From an uncultured Candidatus Melainabacteria bacterium (GTDB lineage Bacteria; Cyanobacteriota; Vampirovibrionia; Gastranaerophilales; Gastranaerophilaceae): DNA of 64,000 nucleotides. Positions 35,860 to 44,701 of the stretch are shown piece by piece; within the stretch, counting starts at the first letter, position 1; the number at the start of each line of letters is the position of its first letter. A model generated the notes under the pieces. It worked only from the letters and a program-made list of their open reading frames with translations. It was not told the DNA's origin and searched no databases. Location of the stretch: contig CANNUY010000001.1 of NCBI GenBank assembly GCA_947525005.1, forward strand, positions 409,143 to 473,142. The letters run 5' to 3'. The position numbers and the translations under genes are program-made.

Positions 35860-36507
35860 TTATAAAGCTATACTTGAAGATGAAGTGCTAGTTGTTTCGT
35901 CATCTGAGTCAACAAAACTTAAGAATAACAATTTGATTAACTGGAAATCATCTTCATATCTTTTAACTGTAGATTGGAAAGTGTTGTAAGCAATAACTGC
36001 ACAAATCGCAACACCAAGACCGAATGCTGTAGCAATCAAAGCAGAACCAATACCCATCGCTACTGCAGCTGATTGGTTACCTTGAGTTGCAAGATCTTGG
36101 AATGTGTACAAAATTCTAACAACTGTACCAAACAAACCTAAGAATGGTGCTACCCCACCTATTGTACCAAGTATTGTTAAGTGGTTTTCAAGTTTTCTGA
36201 TTGCTAAACTTGCCGCAATATCAAATGAACGAGAAAAACCTTTCTTTTGTTCATTGAAAATTCTAACAGCTTCTTCTGTAACTTCACCAACTACACCACC
36301 ACATTGGATTGCTAAGTTTTGTGCGCCAACTAGGTTGTTTTTAGCTAGTTCTTTTTGTAATTTTGGAATAAACATTACAACATCACGTTTGTTCTTGTTG
36401 TAAAATGATAGTCTGTTTATAACAGCTGCTAATACTAAAATTGAACAAACTAAAATTGGTAGTAATACTGGCCAATCCATTTGTATTGAATGTAATAATA
36501 ATTCCAT
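35860..36507 (-). CDS. exbB: ExbB/TolQ/MotA-family proton channel protein
   Basis: A 215-residue inner-membrane protein with three spans: near residues 14-32, 114-137 and 150-172. The conserved cytoplasmic and membrane segments LTILGTIGGVAPFLGLFGTV and AVAMGIGSALIATAFGLGVA are typical. The C-terminus is Ser/Thr/Asp-rich. With the ExbD proteins it would drive the TonB-like protein encoded upstream. AAAGAGGA precedes the ATG. Confidence 0.92.
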   Translation of the reverse strand: MELLLHSIQMDWPVLLPILVCSILVLAAVINRLSFYNKNKRDVVMFIPKLQKELAKNNLVGAQNLAIQCGGVVGEVTEEAVRIFNEQKKGFSRSFDIAASLAIRKLENHLTILGTIGGVAPFLGLFGTVVRILYTFQDLATQGNQSAAVAMGIGSALIATAFGLGVAICAVIAYNTFQSTVKRYEDDFQLIKLLFLSFVDSDDETTSTSSSSIAL

Positions 36508-36540
36508 AATTTTATCCTCTTTCCTTTTTCCTTTTCGTTA

Positions 36541-37740
36541 TTAATATCTTGATGCTCCAAATACGTTATAATCGAACGTAAACTGGATATCTATGTTTGA
36601 ACCTTTATATTCTGCAGGTAATGGTCTAAATGGTGCTGTTAATTTAACTGCGTTTAATGCAGCTTGGTCAGCAGCAGGTAATCCAGATGATCTACTTACT
36701 CTGCAAGATAGAAGTTGACCGTTTTTAGCTATCTTGAATAAAAGAACAACACGTTTGCTTTCGTTACCTTTTGGTGGATTCCAATTAAGTTTAATCCTTC
36801 TTTGTAAATCTCTCATATAAGGTCCGAAATCAGGTTCTCTTAGTGCATCTATACCTGGTCTACCACCGCCACCACCAGGGTTGCCAGCGTAGCCTCCACC
36901 ATTACGTCTTCCACCTGAACCAGCAGATGAACCGTGTCCAGAGCCTGTACCTCTATATGATAATGATGGAGTAGGAGCGTGTCTACCAGCTCCACCTGAA
37001 CCAGCATAAGAACCGCCTGAGTGTGCACCTGATTTTGCTCCTGTTCCGCTAATTGGACCTGTTGACAAGTAGTTGCCTCTTGGAGCTGCACTTGGTACAG
37101 GTACGCTAAAAGGTGACGTAGGTCTTGCGGCTACGTGTCTTGGTGCAGATACAGGTCTTGATGAAGGCGCTGCCGTTGGTCTTTGAGCAGGTGGCTTCGG
37201 TGACGGACGTGTCTGTGTTGACGGTGCTGTCACATGACTCTTTGGAGCTTCTGCAACCCTTTTAGGTGCATGTTTTTGTTGTTGTATATGTTCTTGTTTA
37301 ATTTGTTTGCTTTGTTGTTTTATCATCTTTTGTAAACTTGATGTTGAAGATGATGGTTTCGATGGTTTTGCTTGATGACCTGTAGGCATTACAACAGGTT
37401 TTTTCTTGTCACGAATACCACCTGTGCGAGAGTTCATTTCTGCACGGTTTTTTGTTTGTGGGTTCTTTGGAGGTGCTGGGTTATCTACTAACACAAACTC
37501 AATATCCTGTTTCTTTTCAAAGTTAGGTGCTTTAAAAAGATGGATATTTATTCCTAAAAGTGCTAATAATGTTATTAACCCCCAAGTTAATCCTACTGAC
37601 CCTGGATGTAATAATGTTGATAAAGCTACTGCTTTTTTAAAGTTTATGCCTTCATCGTCATTCTTTACAACAGCAGGGACTGTATAACCCTTGTTTTCTT
37701 CTTCGTCTATAATTTCGTATTTGTTTCTTAATATGCTCAT
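36541..37740 (-). CDS. tonB: TonB-like energy transducer
   Basis: A 399-residue protein with a short cytoplasmic start, one membrane span (about 45-65), a long Pro/Lys/Ser- then Gly/Ser-rich linker (about 80-290) and a C-terminal TonB domain (from DFGPYMRDLQRRIKLNWNPP, with RSSGLPAADQAALNAV and APFRPLP). The Gly-rich second part of the linker (GSGGRRNGGGYAGNPGGGGG) is unusual. It transmits the proton motive force across the periplasm. No TonB-dependent receptor is in the window. Confidence 0.88.
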   Translation of the reverse strand: MSILRNKYEIIDEEENKGYTVPAVVKNDDEGINFKKAVALSTLLHPGSVGLTWGLITLLALLGINIHLFKAPNFEKKQDIEFVLVDNPAPPKNPQTKNRAEMNSRTGGIRDKKKPVVMPTGHQAKPSKPSSSTSSLQKMIKQQSKQIKQEHIQQQKHAPKRVAEAPKSHVTAPSTQTRPSPKPPAQRPTAAPSSRPVSAPRHVAARPTSPFSVPVPSAAPRGNYLSTGPISGTGAKSGAHSGGSYAGSGGAGRHAPTPSLSYRGTGSGHGSSAGSGGRRNGGGYAGNPGGGGGRPGIDALREPDFGPYMRDLQRRIKLNWNPPKGNESKRVVLLFKIAKNGQLLSCRVSRSSGLPAADQAALNAVKLTAPFRPLPAEYKGSNIDIQFTFDYNVFGASRY

Positions 37741-37819
37741 TATTTTATTCTCTTATTGAATTTTAGAACAAATGAAAAAATATAATATCCTCCATTTATC
37801 CTAAATCAATAGATAGTCC

Positions 37820-38560
37820 TTAGTCGTAATCTGCAGATGAAGGAGTTGTAGTAATAGGTTGAGTTAATATAATCTCAAATGATGCACCCGCAGGGATAGA
37901 AACGTTGTTTCCTTTATCCCAAACAGATTTTACTAAACTACCACCAGCACCTACAGCTGTACCTAGTGCAGCGCCTCTGCCAACATTACCACCAGCAAGT
38001 GCGCCGAACACTACCCCTGATAATGCGCCTGTTGCTGAACCAACTACTGCGTTTTTACCATAATTTTTCATAACATCTTTTTTAGTTCCACCAACTAATA
38101 CACCAGAACCATCATTTGTTTTAATAACTGCAGAGATAGGAATTTGTAATCCGTTAGGTGTAACAATTTGGTTAAATCTTATACATAGTTTTCCGTTCAT
38201 ACTGCCGTGTTTTGCTTTACCAACTTCTATTACGTTGCCAACAACAGAACTTCCTGCTGGTGCAATTAATGAACCGTTATAATAGAAATCAGAAGCAAGT
38301 GCAAGTGTGAATGTTTGTCCTTGATATGCTGTGTCTGAACTAATTGCACAGGTTGAAACTACAGGTAATGATTGACCTGAAGGTACAGTAACAACTCTAC
38401 CTTTTAATACTGATGAAGGCGAACCATAATTATGTGAGTAATAACTTTGTTTATATTGTGGTGCTTGGGTAGTTGCCCCAAATGAGTAGTTTGCACCTGC
38501 ATAAGCAACGGTTGTAGATACTAATAATCCCAATACTAACAAATTGATATTTCTTTTCAT
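37820..38560 (-). CDS. secreted protein with TrbI/VirB10-like C-terminal pattern
   Basis: A 246-residue exported protein with a signal peptide (cleavage near AYA-GAN). A beta-rich domain has LIAPAGSSVVGNVIEV, GKLCIRFNQIVTPNGLQIP and, after a Gly/Ala-rich stretch that may form a membrane-inserting hairpin (GSATGALSGVVFGALAGGN), IPAGASFEIILTQPI. This order resembles the outer-membrane part of TrbI/VirB10. No other conjugation gene is near. I prefer the ATG at 38560, with AGGAG five bases before it. It is paralogous to the next gene upstream. Confidence 0.65.
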   Translation of the reverse strand: MKRNINLLVLGLLVSTTVAYAGANYSFGATTQAPQYKQSYYSHNYGSPSSVLKGRVVTVPSGQSLPVVSTCAISSDTAYQGQTFTLALASDFYYNGSLIAPAGSSVVGNVIEVGKAKHGSMNGKLCIRFNQIVTPNGLQIPISAVIKTNDGSGVLVGGTKKDVMKNYGKNAVVGSATGALSGVVFGALAGGNVGRGAALGTAVGAGGSLVKSVWDKGNNVSIPAGASFEIILTQPITTTPSSADYD

Positions 38561-38623
38561 ATACACTCCTTTTAAGAACCCATAGTACGTCCTAACTATA
38601 TTGTAATATCAATCTGGATAATG

Positions 38624-39223
38624 TCAATTTGTTAAGGTGTGTGTAATAAAAGCTGGTTGGATTAAAACTATTAGTAATTGTGTACCTGCACAAACTGTAA
38701 CGTGTTCTCCCATTTTTCTAGCAGGACCAGGAACACATTGTAATACTCCAACAAAGTGTCTACAGATATGTTTATGGTAATGTGGCACTGTGTCATAGGT
38801 TTCAGGTGCTGTTAATTGACCACCTATTTTGTTTCCATTAGTTGTATGTATATAAGCACATTTTAATGGAATAGTGTATCCATCGATGAACTTCATTTTT
38901 GTAATACGAACAATCATAGAGGCGTGAGTCCCGATAACGGGTTCATTTTTTTTCTCTATATATCCATAAAACATTGTTCCTTTGGGTATTACAATTTCTT
39001 CAAACTGATAAACATCGTTGTTGCATACAAATCTGAGTTCGTTTGTGTCATCAGAATATGCAGTAGAGAAATCTTGAAGTGTAATAACAGGTATAAAACT
39101 GTTTGCAGGGATTTCTATTCCATCATACTCTCTTGGTAAATCAGAAGTGTAGTCGTCAGCTTTTGCAATACCAAAAATTCCAAATAATAATATTAATGTT
39201 ATGAATAAAATGGTCTTCTTCAT
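38624..39223 (-). CDS. secreted protein related to the preceding TrbI-like protein
   Basis: A 199-residue exported protein: signal peptide to about AKA, then EIPANSFIPVITLQDFSTAY, VIPKGTMFYGYIEKK, SMIVRITKMKFIDGYTIP and a C-terminal VTVCAGTQLLIVLIQPAF. These blocks line up with those of the 37820 gene but the Gly/Ala hairpin is replaced by a His/Cys-containing segment (HYHKHICRHFVGVLQC), which could bind metal. Function unknown. It may share a transcript with the TonB cluster. Confidence 0.6.
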   Translation of the reverse strand: MKKTILFITLILLFGIFGIAKADDYTSDLPREYDGIEIPANSFIPVITLQDFSTAYSDDTNELRFVCNNDVYQFEEIVIPKGTMFYGYIEKKNEPVIGTHASMIVRITKMKFIDGYTIPLKCAYIHTTNGNKIGGQLTAPETYDTVPHYHKHICRHFVGVLQCVPGPARKMGEHVTVCAGTQLLIVLIQPAFITHTLTN

Positions 39224-39417
39224 AATTAATATTATATATAATGTTTTTTATATTTTAATCAAACATAAGGTTGAAAAAGAGGTTGTTGGGTTGTTAAGTA
39301 AACAAGTGAAAAATATTGTAAAAGTAAACAGATGTATTGACTTTTTGGATAAACGATGCGTATCAATATACGTAAATTGAAATTTATATATTAAAAATTA
39401 GCATATAATTCTAATTT

Positions 39418-39633
39418 TTAAGCATTATTATTTTCAACAAAAATTAAATCCATATTGAGTGCTTTGGCAATGATTTTCATTTCTGAATATCTTATAGTAT
39501 TATGTCTTAATTTTTTTGATAGATAATCAAGAGTGTAATTTTTATCAGTGTGTTCAGATAGATATTTAGCTATATAAGTAAGGGTTAATCCCTTTTTTGC
39601 AGCTAACATTTTTACTTCATTAATCGCATTCAT
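39418..39633 (-). CDS. small XRE-like repressor
   Basis: A 71-residue protein that is nearly all a helix-turn-helix domain: MLAAKKGLTLTYIAKYLSEH, LDYLSKKLRHNTIRYSEMKI and AKALNMDLIFVE. This is the short LLK-type phage-repressor pattern. I choose the ATG at 39633. A TATAAT box (39643-39648 on the complementary strand) lies nine bases before it and there is no ribosome site, so the transcript is near leaderless. It is divergent from a small gene whose promoter carries a palindrome, the probable operator. Confidence 0.7.
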   Translation of the reverse strand: MNAINEVKMLAAKKGLTLTYIAKYLSEHTDKNYTLDYLSKKLRHNTIRYSEMKIIAKALNMDLIFVENNNA

Positions 39634-39687
39634 AATGCTAGTATTATACATTATTTTCTAAATGTAGACATATAATGCTAATTTTTC

Positions 39688-39723
39688 TTGACAGTTATAG
39701 AATTATTATGCTAATATTAGCAT
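39688..39723 (+). promoter_or_regulatory. promoter with 16-base palindromic operator
   Basis: TTGACA (39688-39693) and an 18-base spacer lead to TAATAT (39712-39717). This -10 lies inside a perfect palindrome, ATGCTAATATTAGCAT (39708-39723). Half-site-like ATGCTAAT / ATGCTAGTATTA sequences recur at 39675-39682 and 39635-39646 and a TTAGCAT at 39397-39403. The neighbouring small XRE protein is the natural candidate repressor. Confidence 0.6.
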
Positions 39724-39752
39724 ATATAATCTATAATTATAAAGGATATTAT

Positions 39753-39995
39753 ATGAAAGAAAATACAGAACAAATAGTTTTAAGTGAAAAAGAAATAAAT
39801 AAGCTCAATGAATTTTTGTACCGTTTGATTACATTGAAACAATCATTTAGTCTTATATTATATTGTATAGAACAAAAAATATATAAAAATTCAAAGGTAG
39901 AATTGATTTCTAGTTGCTATGTTATAAATAATTATATTGAAACAATAAAATCTAATTTTTCTGAATTTTTAGAAGAATATAATATTCAACTATAA
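39753..39995 (+). CDS. small hypothetical protein
   Basis: An 80-residue, probably all-helical protein (EKEINKLNEFLYRLITLKQSF... and NYIETIKSNFSEFLEEYNI) that I do not recognise. The ATG at 39753 has AAAGGA six bases upstream. It is under the palindrome-bearing promoter opposite the small repressor, so the two probably form a regulatory pair. It ends four bases from the convergent der gene. Confidence 0.6.
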   Translation: MKENTEQIVLSEKEINKLNEFLYRLITLKQSFSLILYCIEQKIYKNSKVELISSCYVINNYIETIKSNFSEFLEEYNIQL

Positions 39996-39999
39996 CTTT

Positions 40000-41334
40000 T
40001 TACTTCTTTTTATTAGAGCGTTCTCGTATGGAAATTCTTATATTTGTTCCAAAAAATCCAAACGCTTCTCTTAATTTGTTTTCAATATAGCGTTTGTAAT
40101 GGTCTTTCATTAATGTACCATTATTAGTGAATAGAACGAATGTTGGTGGTTGAACTCCAACCTGTGTTGTATAAAGGATTTTTAATCGTTTATTTTTAAC
40201 ACTTTGTGGTGGATTCATTACGTAAGCATCGTTTACAACCTTGTTTAACAAGCCTGTTGCTACACGTTTTGTACATTCTGCATAGACTTCATTTGTTTTT
40301 GTAAAAATTGTATTCAATCTCTGATGTGTTTTTGCGCTTATATAAATCTTTGGTACATAGCTTAAAAACGGTATTTCGTGAACTAAATTTTCTTCAAATT
40401 TATTGATAGTATTAGCTTTTTTATCTTCAACCAAATCCCATTTGTTGATTGCGATAATCATACCTTTTCCAGCTTCTGTTATAATTGAAGAAATTTTTTT
40501 GTCTTGATCAGAGATACCTTCTTTTGCATCAATAACCAAAATAGCAACATCGCATTCTCTGATTGAACGGATAGCTCTATCAACAGCAAATTTCTCAACT
40601 CCATAATCGACTTTAGCTTTTTTTCTAATTCCTGCTGTGTCAATGATAATGAATTCTTGGTCTTCATAAGTAAGTTTACTATCGATGCTATCACGAGTAG
40701 TACCTGAAACATTAGACACGATAACTCTGTTTTCGCCTAACAACGCATTTACAATAGATGATTTACCAGCGTTTGGACGTCCAACAATTGCAATTTTTAT
40801 TATTTTATCTTCTTCAGATTCTTCTTCCTCAACCTTAAACCCTTCTGTAATCATGTCTAAAAGGTCGCCAACGCCACCAGAACCATGAAGTGCAGAAATT
40901 GCTATAGGCTCACCAATCGCTAACGCATAGAAATCGGCTGTCATTAAAGTAGCGTTATGTGAATCAATCTTGTTTACAGCAAGAAAAATCGGTTTTCCAG
41001 ATTGTCTTAAAATATTAGCAATATCATAATCAATAGGGTTTATTCCGTCTTTCCCGTCAACAATAAAAACAATTCTATCAGCTTCTTCGCAAGCAATCTT
41101 TGCTTGATCGTAGATTGAAACCATTATTTCGTCTTCATCTCCAGGAATAATACCACCTGTATCAATAACGGTGAACTGTTTGTGTTGCCATTCAACGTCA
41201 AAATATATTCTATCTCTTGTAACCCCTGGCATGTCGTCAACGATTGATTGACGGTTACCTACTAAACGGTTTACGAATGTTGATTTGCCAACATTCGGTC
41301 TTCCTACTATTGCAACTACTGGTTTGCGTTCCAT
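40000..41334 (-). CDS. der: ribosome biogenesis GTPase Der (EngA)
   Basis: A 444-residue double GTPase. The first G domain has GRPNVGKST (about 11-19), the DTGG switch, and NKID; the second has GRPNAGKSS (about 185-193), DTAGIRKK and NKWDL. A C-terminal KH-like domain ends in the basic INIRISIRERSNKKK-like tail. It acts in 50S subunit assembly. It starts eight bases after glf ends, on the same strand. Confidence 0.97.
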   Translation of the reverse strand: MERKPVVAIVGRPNVGKSTFVNRLVGNRQSIVDDMPGVTRDRIYFDVEWQHKQFTVIDTGGIIPGDEDEIMVSIYDQAKIACEEADRIVFIVDGKDGINPIDYDIANILRQSGKPIFLAVNKIDSHNATLMTADFYALAIGEPIAISALHGSGGVGDLLDMITEGFKVEEEESEEDKIIKIAIVGRPNAGKSSIVNALLGENRVIVSNVSGTTRDSIDSKLTYEDQEFIIIDTAGIRKKAKVDYGVEKFAVDRAIRSIRECDVAILVIDAKEGISDQDKKISSIITEAGKGMIIAINKWDLVEDKKANTINKFEENLVHEIPFLSYVPKIYISAKTHQRLNTIFTKTNEVYAECTKRVATGLLNKVVNDAYVMNPPQSVKNKRLKILYTTQVGVQPPTFVLFTNNGTLMKDHYKRYIENKLREAFGFFGTNIRISIRERSNKKK

Positions 41335-41342
41335 AATTTACC

Positions 41343-42446
41343 TTACTTCTCTAAACTTTCATATAATTCAATGGCTCTTTTTATTGCACCGTCCATATTG
41401 TAATATTTGTAATCGCCAAGACGTCCTAAGAAATATACGTTTTCTAATTTTTCTGCCTCTGCTAAGTATTTGTTGTATAGCTCAAAGTTTTCATCTTGTG
41501 GAATTGGATAATATCTTTCGTTTTTACCTAATTCAAAATCTTCTGAATATTCTTTTGCGATAACAGTTTTAGATGATTTGTCATCTAGATAATATTTGTA
41601 TTCGTGTATTCTTGTAAAATCATAGTTACAAGGATAGTTTACACAAGCGTTGCATTGATAATATTCTTTGTCGTGTGTTTCTAATTTGAATTTAACACTT
41701 CTGTATGGCAAGTTGCCATATTTATAATCGAAGAACTCATCAATCGAACCTGTGAAGAAAATTTTGTCGAATTTTTTCCAATTTAAAACAGTATAATCAG
41801 TGTTCAATTGAACTCTAATGTTTTTATGGTTAAGCATATTTTTGATAACATCTGTGTATCCATTCAAAGGAATACCTTGATATTTATCTTGGAAGTATCT
41901 GTTATCTTTACTTAAATACACTGGAACACGTGCTGTTACTGCACCATCAACATCAGTAGGTGATACCCCCCATTGTTTTGTTGTGTATTCCAAGAATATT
42001 TTTTCATAAACATAGTTAGCTAGATATTTCAAATCATCATCATCTTGTTTTTGAAACTCTAGTATAGGAACTTTTGTATTGATATTGAAGTTGTCTAATA
42101 GTTTGTGTTCCAATAATTCTGCATAAGATTTTGGAAATACATCATATAAGGTGTTAAAGTTGAAAGGAATATGTGTTTCAATCCCATCAAGTATACCGAT
42201 TACTTTGTGCATATAAGTATTGAAATCAGTAAATTGTTTTAGATAGTTCCAGACCTTTTCAGAGTTTGTATGGAAAATATGTGAACCATAAGCGTGAATC
42301 ATAATCCCGTTTTTATCACGGTAATCATAACAGTTTCCACCAATATGGTCTTTTTTGTCTACAACTAGTACTTGTTCATTAGATTTTTCTGCTAACAAGT
42401 TTGCAATGGTTGCGCCTGAAAATCCTGCGCCTACAACTAATATCAT
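41343..42446 (-). CDS. glf: UDP-galactopyranose mutase
   Basis: A 367-residue FAD enzyme that converts UDP-galactopyranose to UDP-galactofuranose for surface glycans. Landmarks: GAGFSGATIANLLAE at the start, DHIGGNCYDY, HAYGSHIFHT, KQWG, and YKYYNMDGAIKRAIELY at the end. AAGGA lies before the ATG. Galactofuranose in the outer glycans is consistent with the O-antigen-ligase-like gene at 8423. Confidence 0.95.
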   Translation of the reverse strand: MILVVGAGFSGATIANLLAEKSNEQVLVVDKKDHIGGNCYDYRDKNGIMIHAYGSHIFHTNSEKVWNYLKQFTDFNTYMHKVIGILDGIETHIPFNFNTLYDVFPKSYAELLEHKLLDNFNINTKVPILEFQKQDDDDLKYLANYVYEKIFLEYTTKQWGVSPTDVDGAVTARVPVYLSKDNRYFQDKYQGIPLNGYTDVIKNMLNHKNIRVQLNTDYTVLNWKKFDKIFFTGSIDEFFDYKYGNLPYRSVKFKLETHDKEYYQCNACVNYPCNYDFTRIHEYKYYLDDKSSKTVIAKEYSEDFELGKNERYYPIPQDENFELYNKYLAEAEKLENVYFLGRLGDYKYYNMDGAIKRAIELYESLEK

Positions 42447-42509
42447 ATCGTATTCCTTATATAGTTTTACTTCCTGAATTATACAACAAATTTTAATAAA
42501 TTAAAAGCA

Positions 42510-43655
42510 TTAAGCATTAACGTCAAAAATAGTATTTTTTCTTTCTTGTAGGTTGGTGATAAAGTCTTCTTTCCAGCCAAGAGAGTTGATTTCGTTATAA
42601 TTTGTTTTTGTACTAAAAGAAGCTAATCGTGATACAAAATTCTTTTGAGGAGAACCAAACATAACAGCATCTGCTAGAGTTGCTTTTGGATTGTATAAAT
42701 AATTTATTCCTAATACAAGGTTTGCCTCGTTTTTAGGGTCTGCAATTATATAGGTTGGTTTCCCTTCGTTGTACATATTGACAATTTTTTTAATTGTTTT
42801 TGTTGGCTCTTCAATTTTCTTGTGGTCATCTAACGTAATATTTAAGTAATCAATATTATGTTTTTTTAATAATTTAGCTCGTTTTTTTGCTTCTTCTGAT
42901 GGAACATTGATATCAATAATGTTTTTTACACCTGACTTTTTTAGTTTTCTAATACTTGCTAATGGGTTTTCTCCACATACATAAACATCATTTACAAAAG
43001 TCGCTTTGTATTCTTTTAATGAATCTGAAATACTTTTTGTGGTTTTATGTGAGAAAAGTATGTTTTTGGTATCTCTAAAAAATGTTTTAACTTTTTCTTT
43101 AGCACTTGTTTTTTCTCTTAATTTATCAAGGTGTTGGATAAATTCTTTTTCTGTAAGGATTGTGTCATTAGGGTCGCTTTTTCCGATGGTGTGGGTAAGT
43201 GTTCTACCTTTTGAACTATTTAAAACTGTTCTAAAAAGTCTGTCTTGTTTGAATTTTGAGTCGTAAGCTCTATCTATTACTTTTGCAAAATCTTTTGAGT
43301 ATCTGTTGTATTCTTGACCTTGCCAATAAACAGTTTTTCTATCAAATTTCCCACTTTTTTTAAGATAATTCCCTATTTTTTTTGCTAAAAATCCTGGTAG
43401 AGTACAAATTTTATTTTGAGTAGCTTTGTCTTTGACTTTTAAGGATTGTAAGAACCCTTCCATTGAGTATATTTTTACTCCATCGTGTTTGAATTGAGAA
43501 GCTGTAAAATTACACAATATATTATATGGAAAGTTGAACTTGTAACAAATATCCCAGTTTTTATCATTTATGCTAGGTGAGGTGTAAACCTTTTTATTTG
43601 CAACAATTTTCCCTACATTTGTTGATTGATGAATTGCAGAATTTAATGTAATCAT
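42510..43655 (-). CDS. probable NADAR (YbiA-like) domain fused to a phosphatase-like domain
   Basis: A 381-residue protein. Residues ~44-182 follow the NADAR/YbiA pattern: ILCNFTASQFKHDGVKIYSM, the EGFLQSLK core (E, Q and K conserved), LPGFLAKKIG, VYWQG, KFKQDRLFRTVLNSSKG and ILTEKEFIQHLDKLR. That family acts on the N-glycosidic bond of ADP-ribosylated guanine or related compounds. Residues ~222-325 look like a dual-specificity phosphatase fold, but the HCxxxxxR loop is replaced by ADPKNEAN (305-312), so this half is probably inactive and may bind a ligand. I base both calls on motif resemblance only. Confidence 0.55.
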   Translation of the reverse strand: MITLNSAIHQSTNVGKIVANKKVYTSPSINDKNWDICYKFNFPYNILCNFTASQFKHDGVKIYSMEGFLQSLKVKDKATQNKICTLPGFLAKKIGNYLKKSGKFDRKTVYWQGQEYNRYSKDFAKVIDRAYDSKFKQDRLFRTVLNSSKGRTLTHTIGKSDPNDTILTEKEFIQHLDKLREKTSAKEKVKTFFRDTKNILFSHKTTKSISDSLKEYKATFVNDVYVCGENPLASIRKLKKSGVKNIIDINVPSEEAKKRAKLLKKHNIDYLNITLDDHKKIEEPTKTIKKIVNMYNEGKPTYIIADPKNEANLVLGINYLYNPKATLADAVMFGSPQKNFVSRLASFSTKTNYNEINSLGWKEDFITNLQERKNTIFDVNA

Positions 43656-43716
43656 ATTTATTACAAACCCCTGAATAATAATTGTTGCTATAACACCATA
43701 AATCTTTAATATAAGT

Positions 43717-44280
43717 TTACAATAGACGGTTTAGGCTGTTAAGAAATTCAGATTTTTTAGTTTCATCTTCGCAAGAAATTAGTCCTGTCCAAGAACCAAA
43801 GACTATATTTTGAGTATCAGGTGTTAAATAGTAGTTTTCTATTCCAATGAGAATTTCTGGATTGTATAAGTTTTTTTCTTCGATAAGCTTTGTTTGTTCT
43901 GATTTAAAAAGTTCTTTTTTTTCAATGCTTGCACCATTTGTTTGAAGATATGGTATGAGTTCAGCGTTTTCTGACTCATTGATTTTATAAATTATTACAG
44001 TAAATTTTTCATCTTGTGTACTTATAATATCGACAATTTCTGGTGATGAGGTTTTACAAATTTGATTAACAAGTTTTAGGTTGTTTTTTAGAGTTGTTAA
44101 AAATTCGTCGTTTTTGTTTGTGAAACTCGGTAAAATATAATAGTTTTTGTAAACGTAAGCGCCAGTTTTGTCTATAAATCTTAGTTCTTGATTTGAATTA
44201 TGTAGTTCAATCAAGTAATCTATAACAGCATTACTGTCTTTTGATGAGTTTATTTTTTCTATAATTTCTGAGATAATCAT
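43717..44280 (-). CDS. hypothetical protein
   Basis: A 187-residue soluble protein that I do not recognise. It is mixed helix and strand, rich in Glu, Asn and Ile, and lacks a signal peptide. It lies upstream of the NADAR-type gene on the same strand with a 61-base gap. Its ATG is six bases after an extended -10 box, with no ribosome site, so it is probably read from a leaderless mRNA. Confidence 0.6.
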   Translation of the reverse strand: MIISEIIEKINSSKDSNAVIDYLIELHNSNQELRFIDKTGAYVYKNYYILPSFTNKNDEFLTTLKNNLKLVNQICKTSSPEIVDIISTQDEKFTVIIYKINESENAELIPYLQTNGASIEKKELFKSEQTKLIEEKNLYNPEILIGIENYYLTPDTQNIVFGSWTGLISCEDETKKSEFLNSLNRLL

Positions 44281-44295
44281 ACGTTGATTATAGCA
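44281..44295 (-). promoter_or_regulatory. extended -10 promoter, predicted leaderless start
   Basis: On the minus strand: TGC, TATAAT, six bases (CAACGT), then ATG at 44280. A start point seven bases after the box is the A of the ATG. Confidence 0.55.
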
Positions 44296-44324
44296 TAAAG
44301 TGAAAATTGGTTTTGCATGTTCAG

Positions 44325-44700
44325 GCTCTTTATAATATCTTTACAGAGATTCTTCGCTTGCGACACAGAATATTTACAGTACGCTCTGAATGACATTGAA
44401 GTACGTCATCCAGAGGCAAGGAAACCATTTTGTAAAGAATTGCCGAAGGATCCCACTGAACATATTTTGTTGGGGTAGAAACCCCAACCTACAATTAAAG
44501 ACTGTCCATGATAATTTTTATTCGTCATTGCGGCGGATTTTGTGTAGGCTGACCGAGTGAAACGAGGGAACGCCGAAGTAACGCCGAAAAAATGAACGAT
44601 AGTTTTACGAAGTAAAACAAAGTGAATGACTTGAAGGCGTGAAACAATAATCCAAGACAGTGATAGCGAAACAATCCATAAATCAACAGTTCTGCGTACA
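44325..44700. repeat. large dispersed repeat block
   Basis: A 420-base gene-free gap made of repeats. 44451-44495 is the same as 10841-10890 (TTGGGG...CCCCAA palindrome included). 44503-44700 matches 63125-63328 almost throughout, including GTCATTGCGGCGGATTTTG, GGCTGACCGAGTGAAACG, ACGCCGAAGTAACGCCG and the AATCCATAAATCAACAGTTC unit. Confidence 0.85.
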
Positions 44701-44701
44701 T

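Noticed and set aside
36849..37091. 80-codon Val/Gln-rich frame inside tonB
   Set aside because: A frame-shifted reading of the Gly/Ser-rich linker of tonB; low complexity, no independent start.
37820..39223. Part of a type IV secretion or conjugation locus
   Set aside because: The TrbI-like resemblance is limited to one beta domain, and no VirB4, VirD4, relaxase or pilus gene is present.
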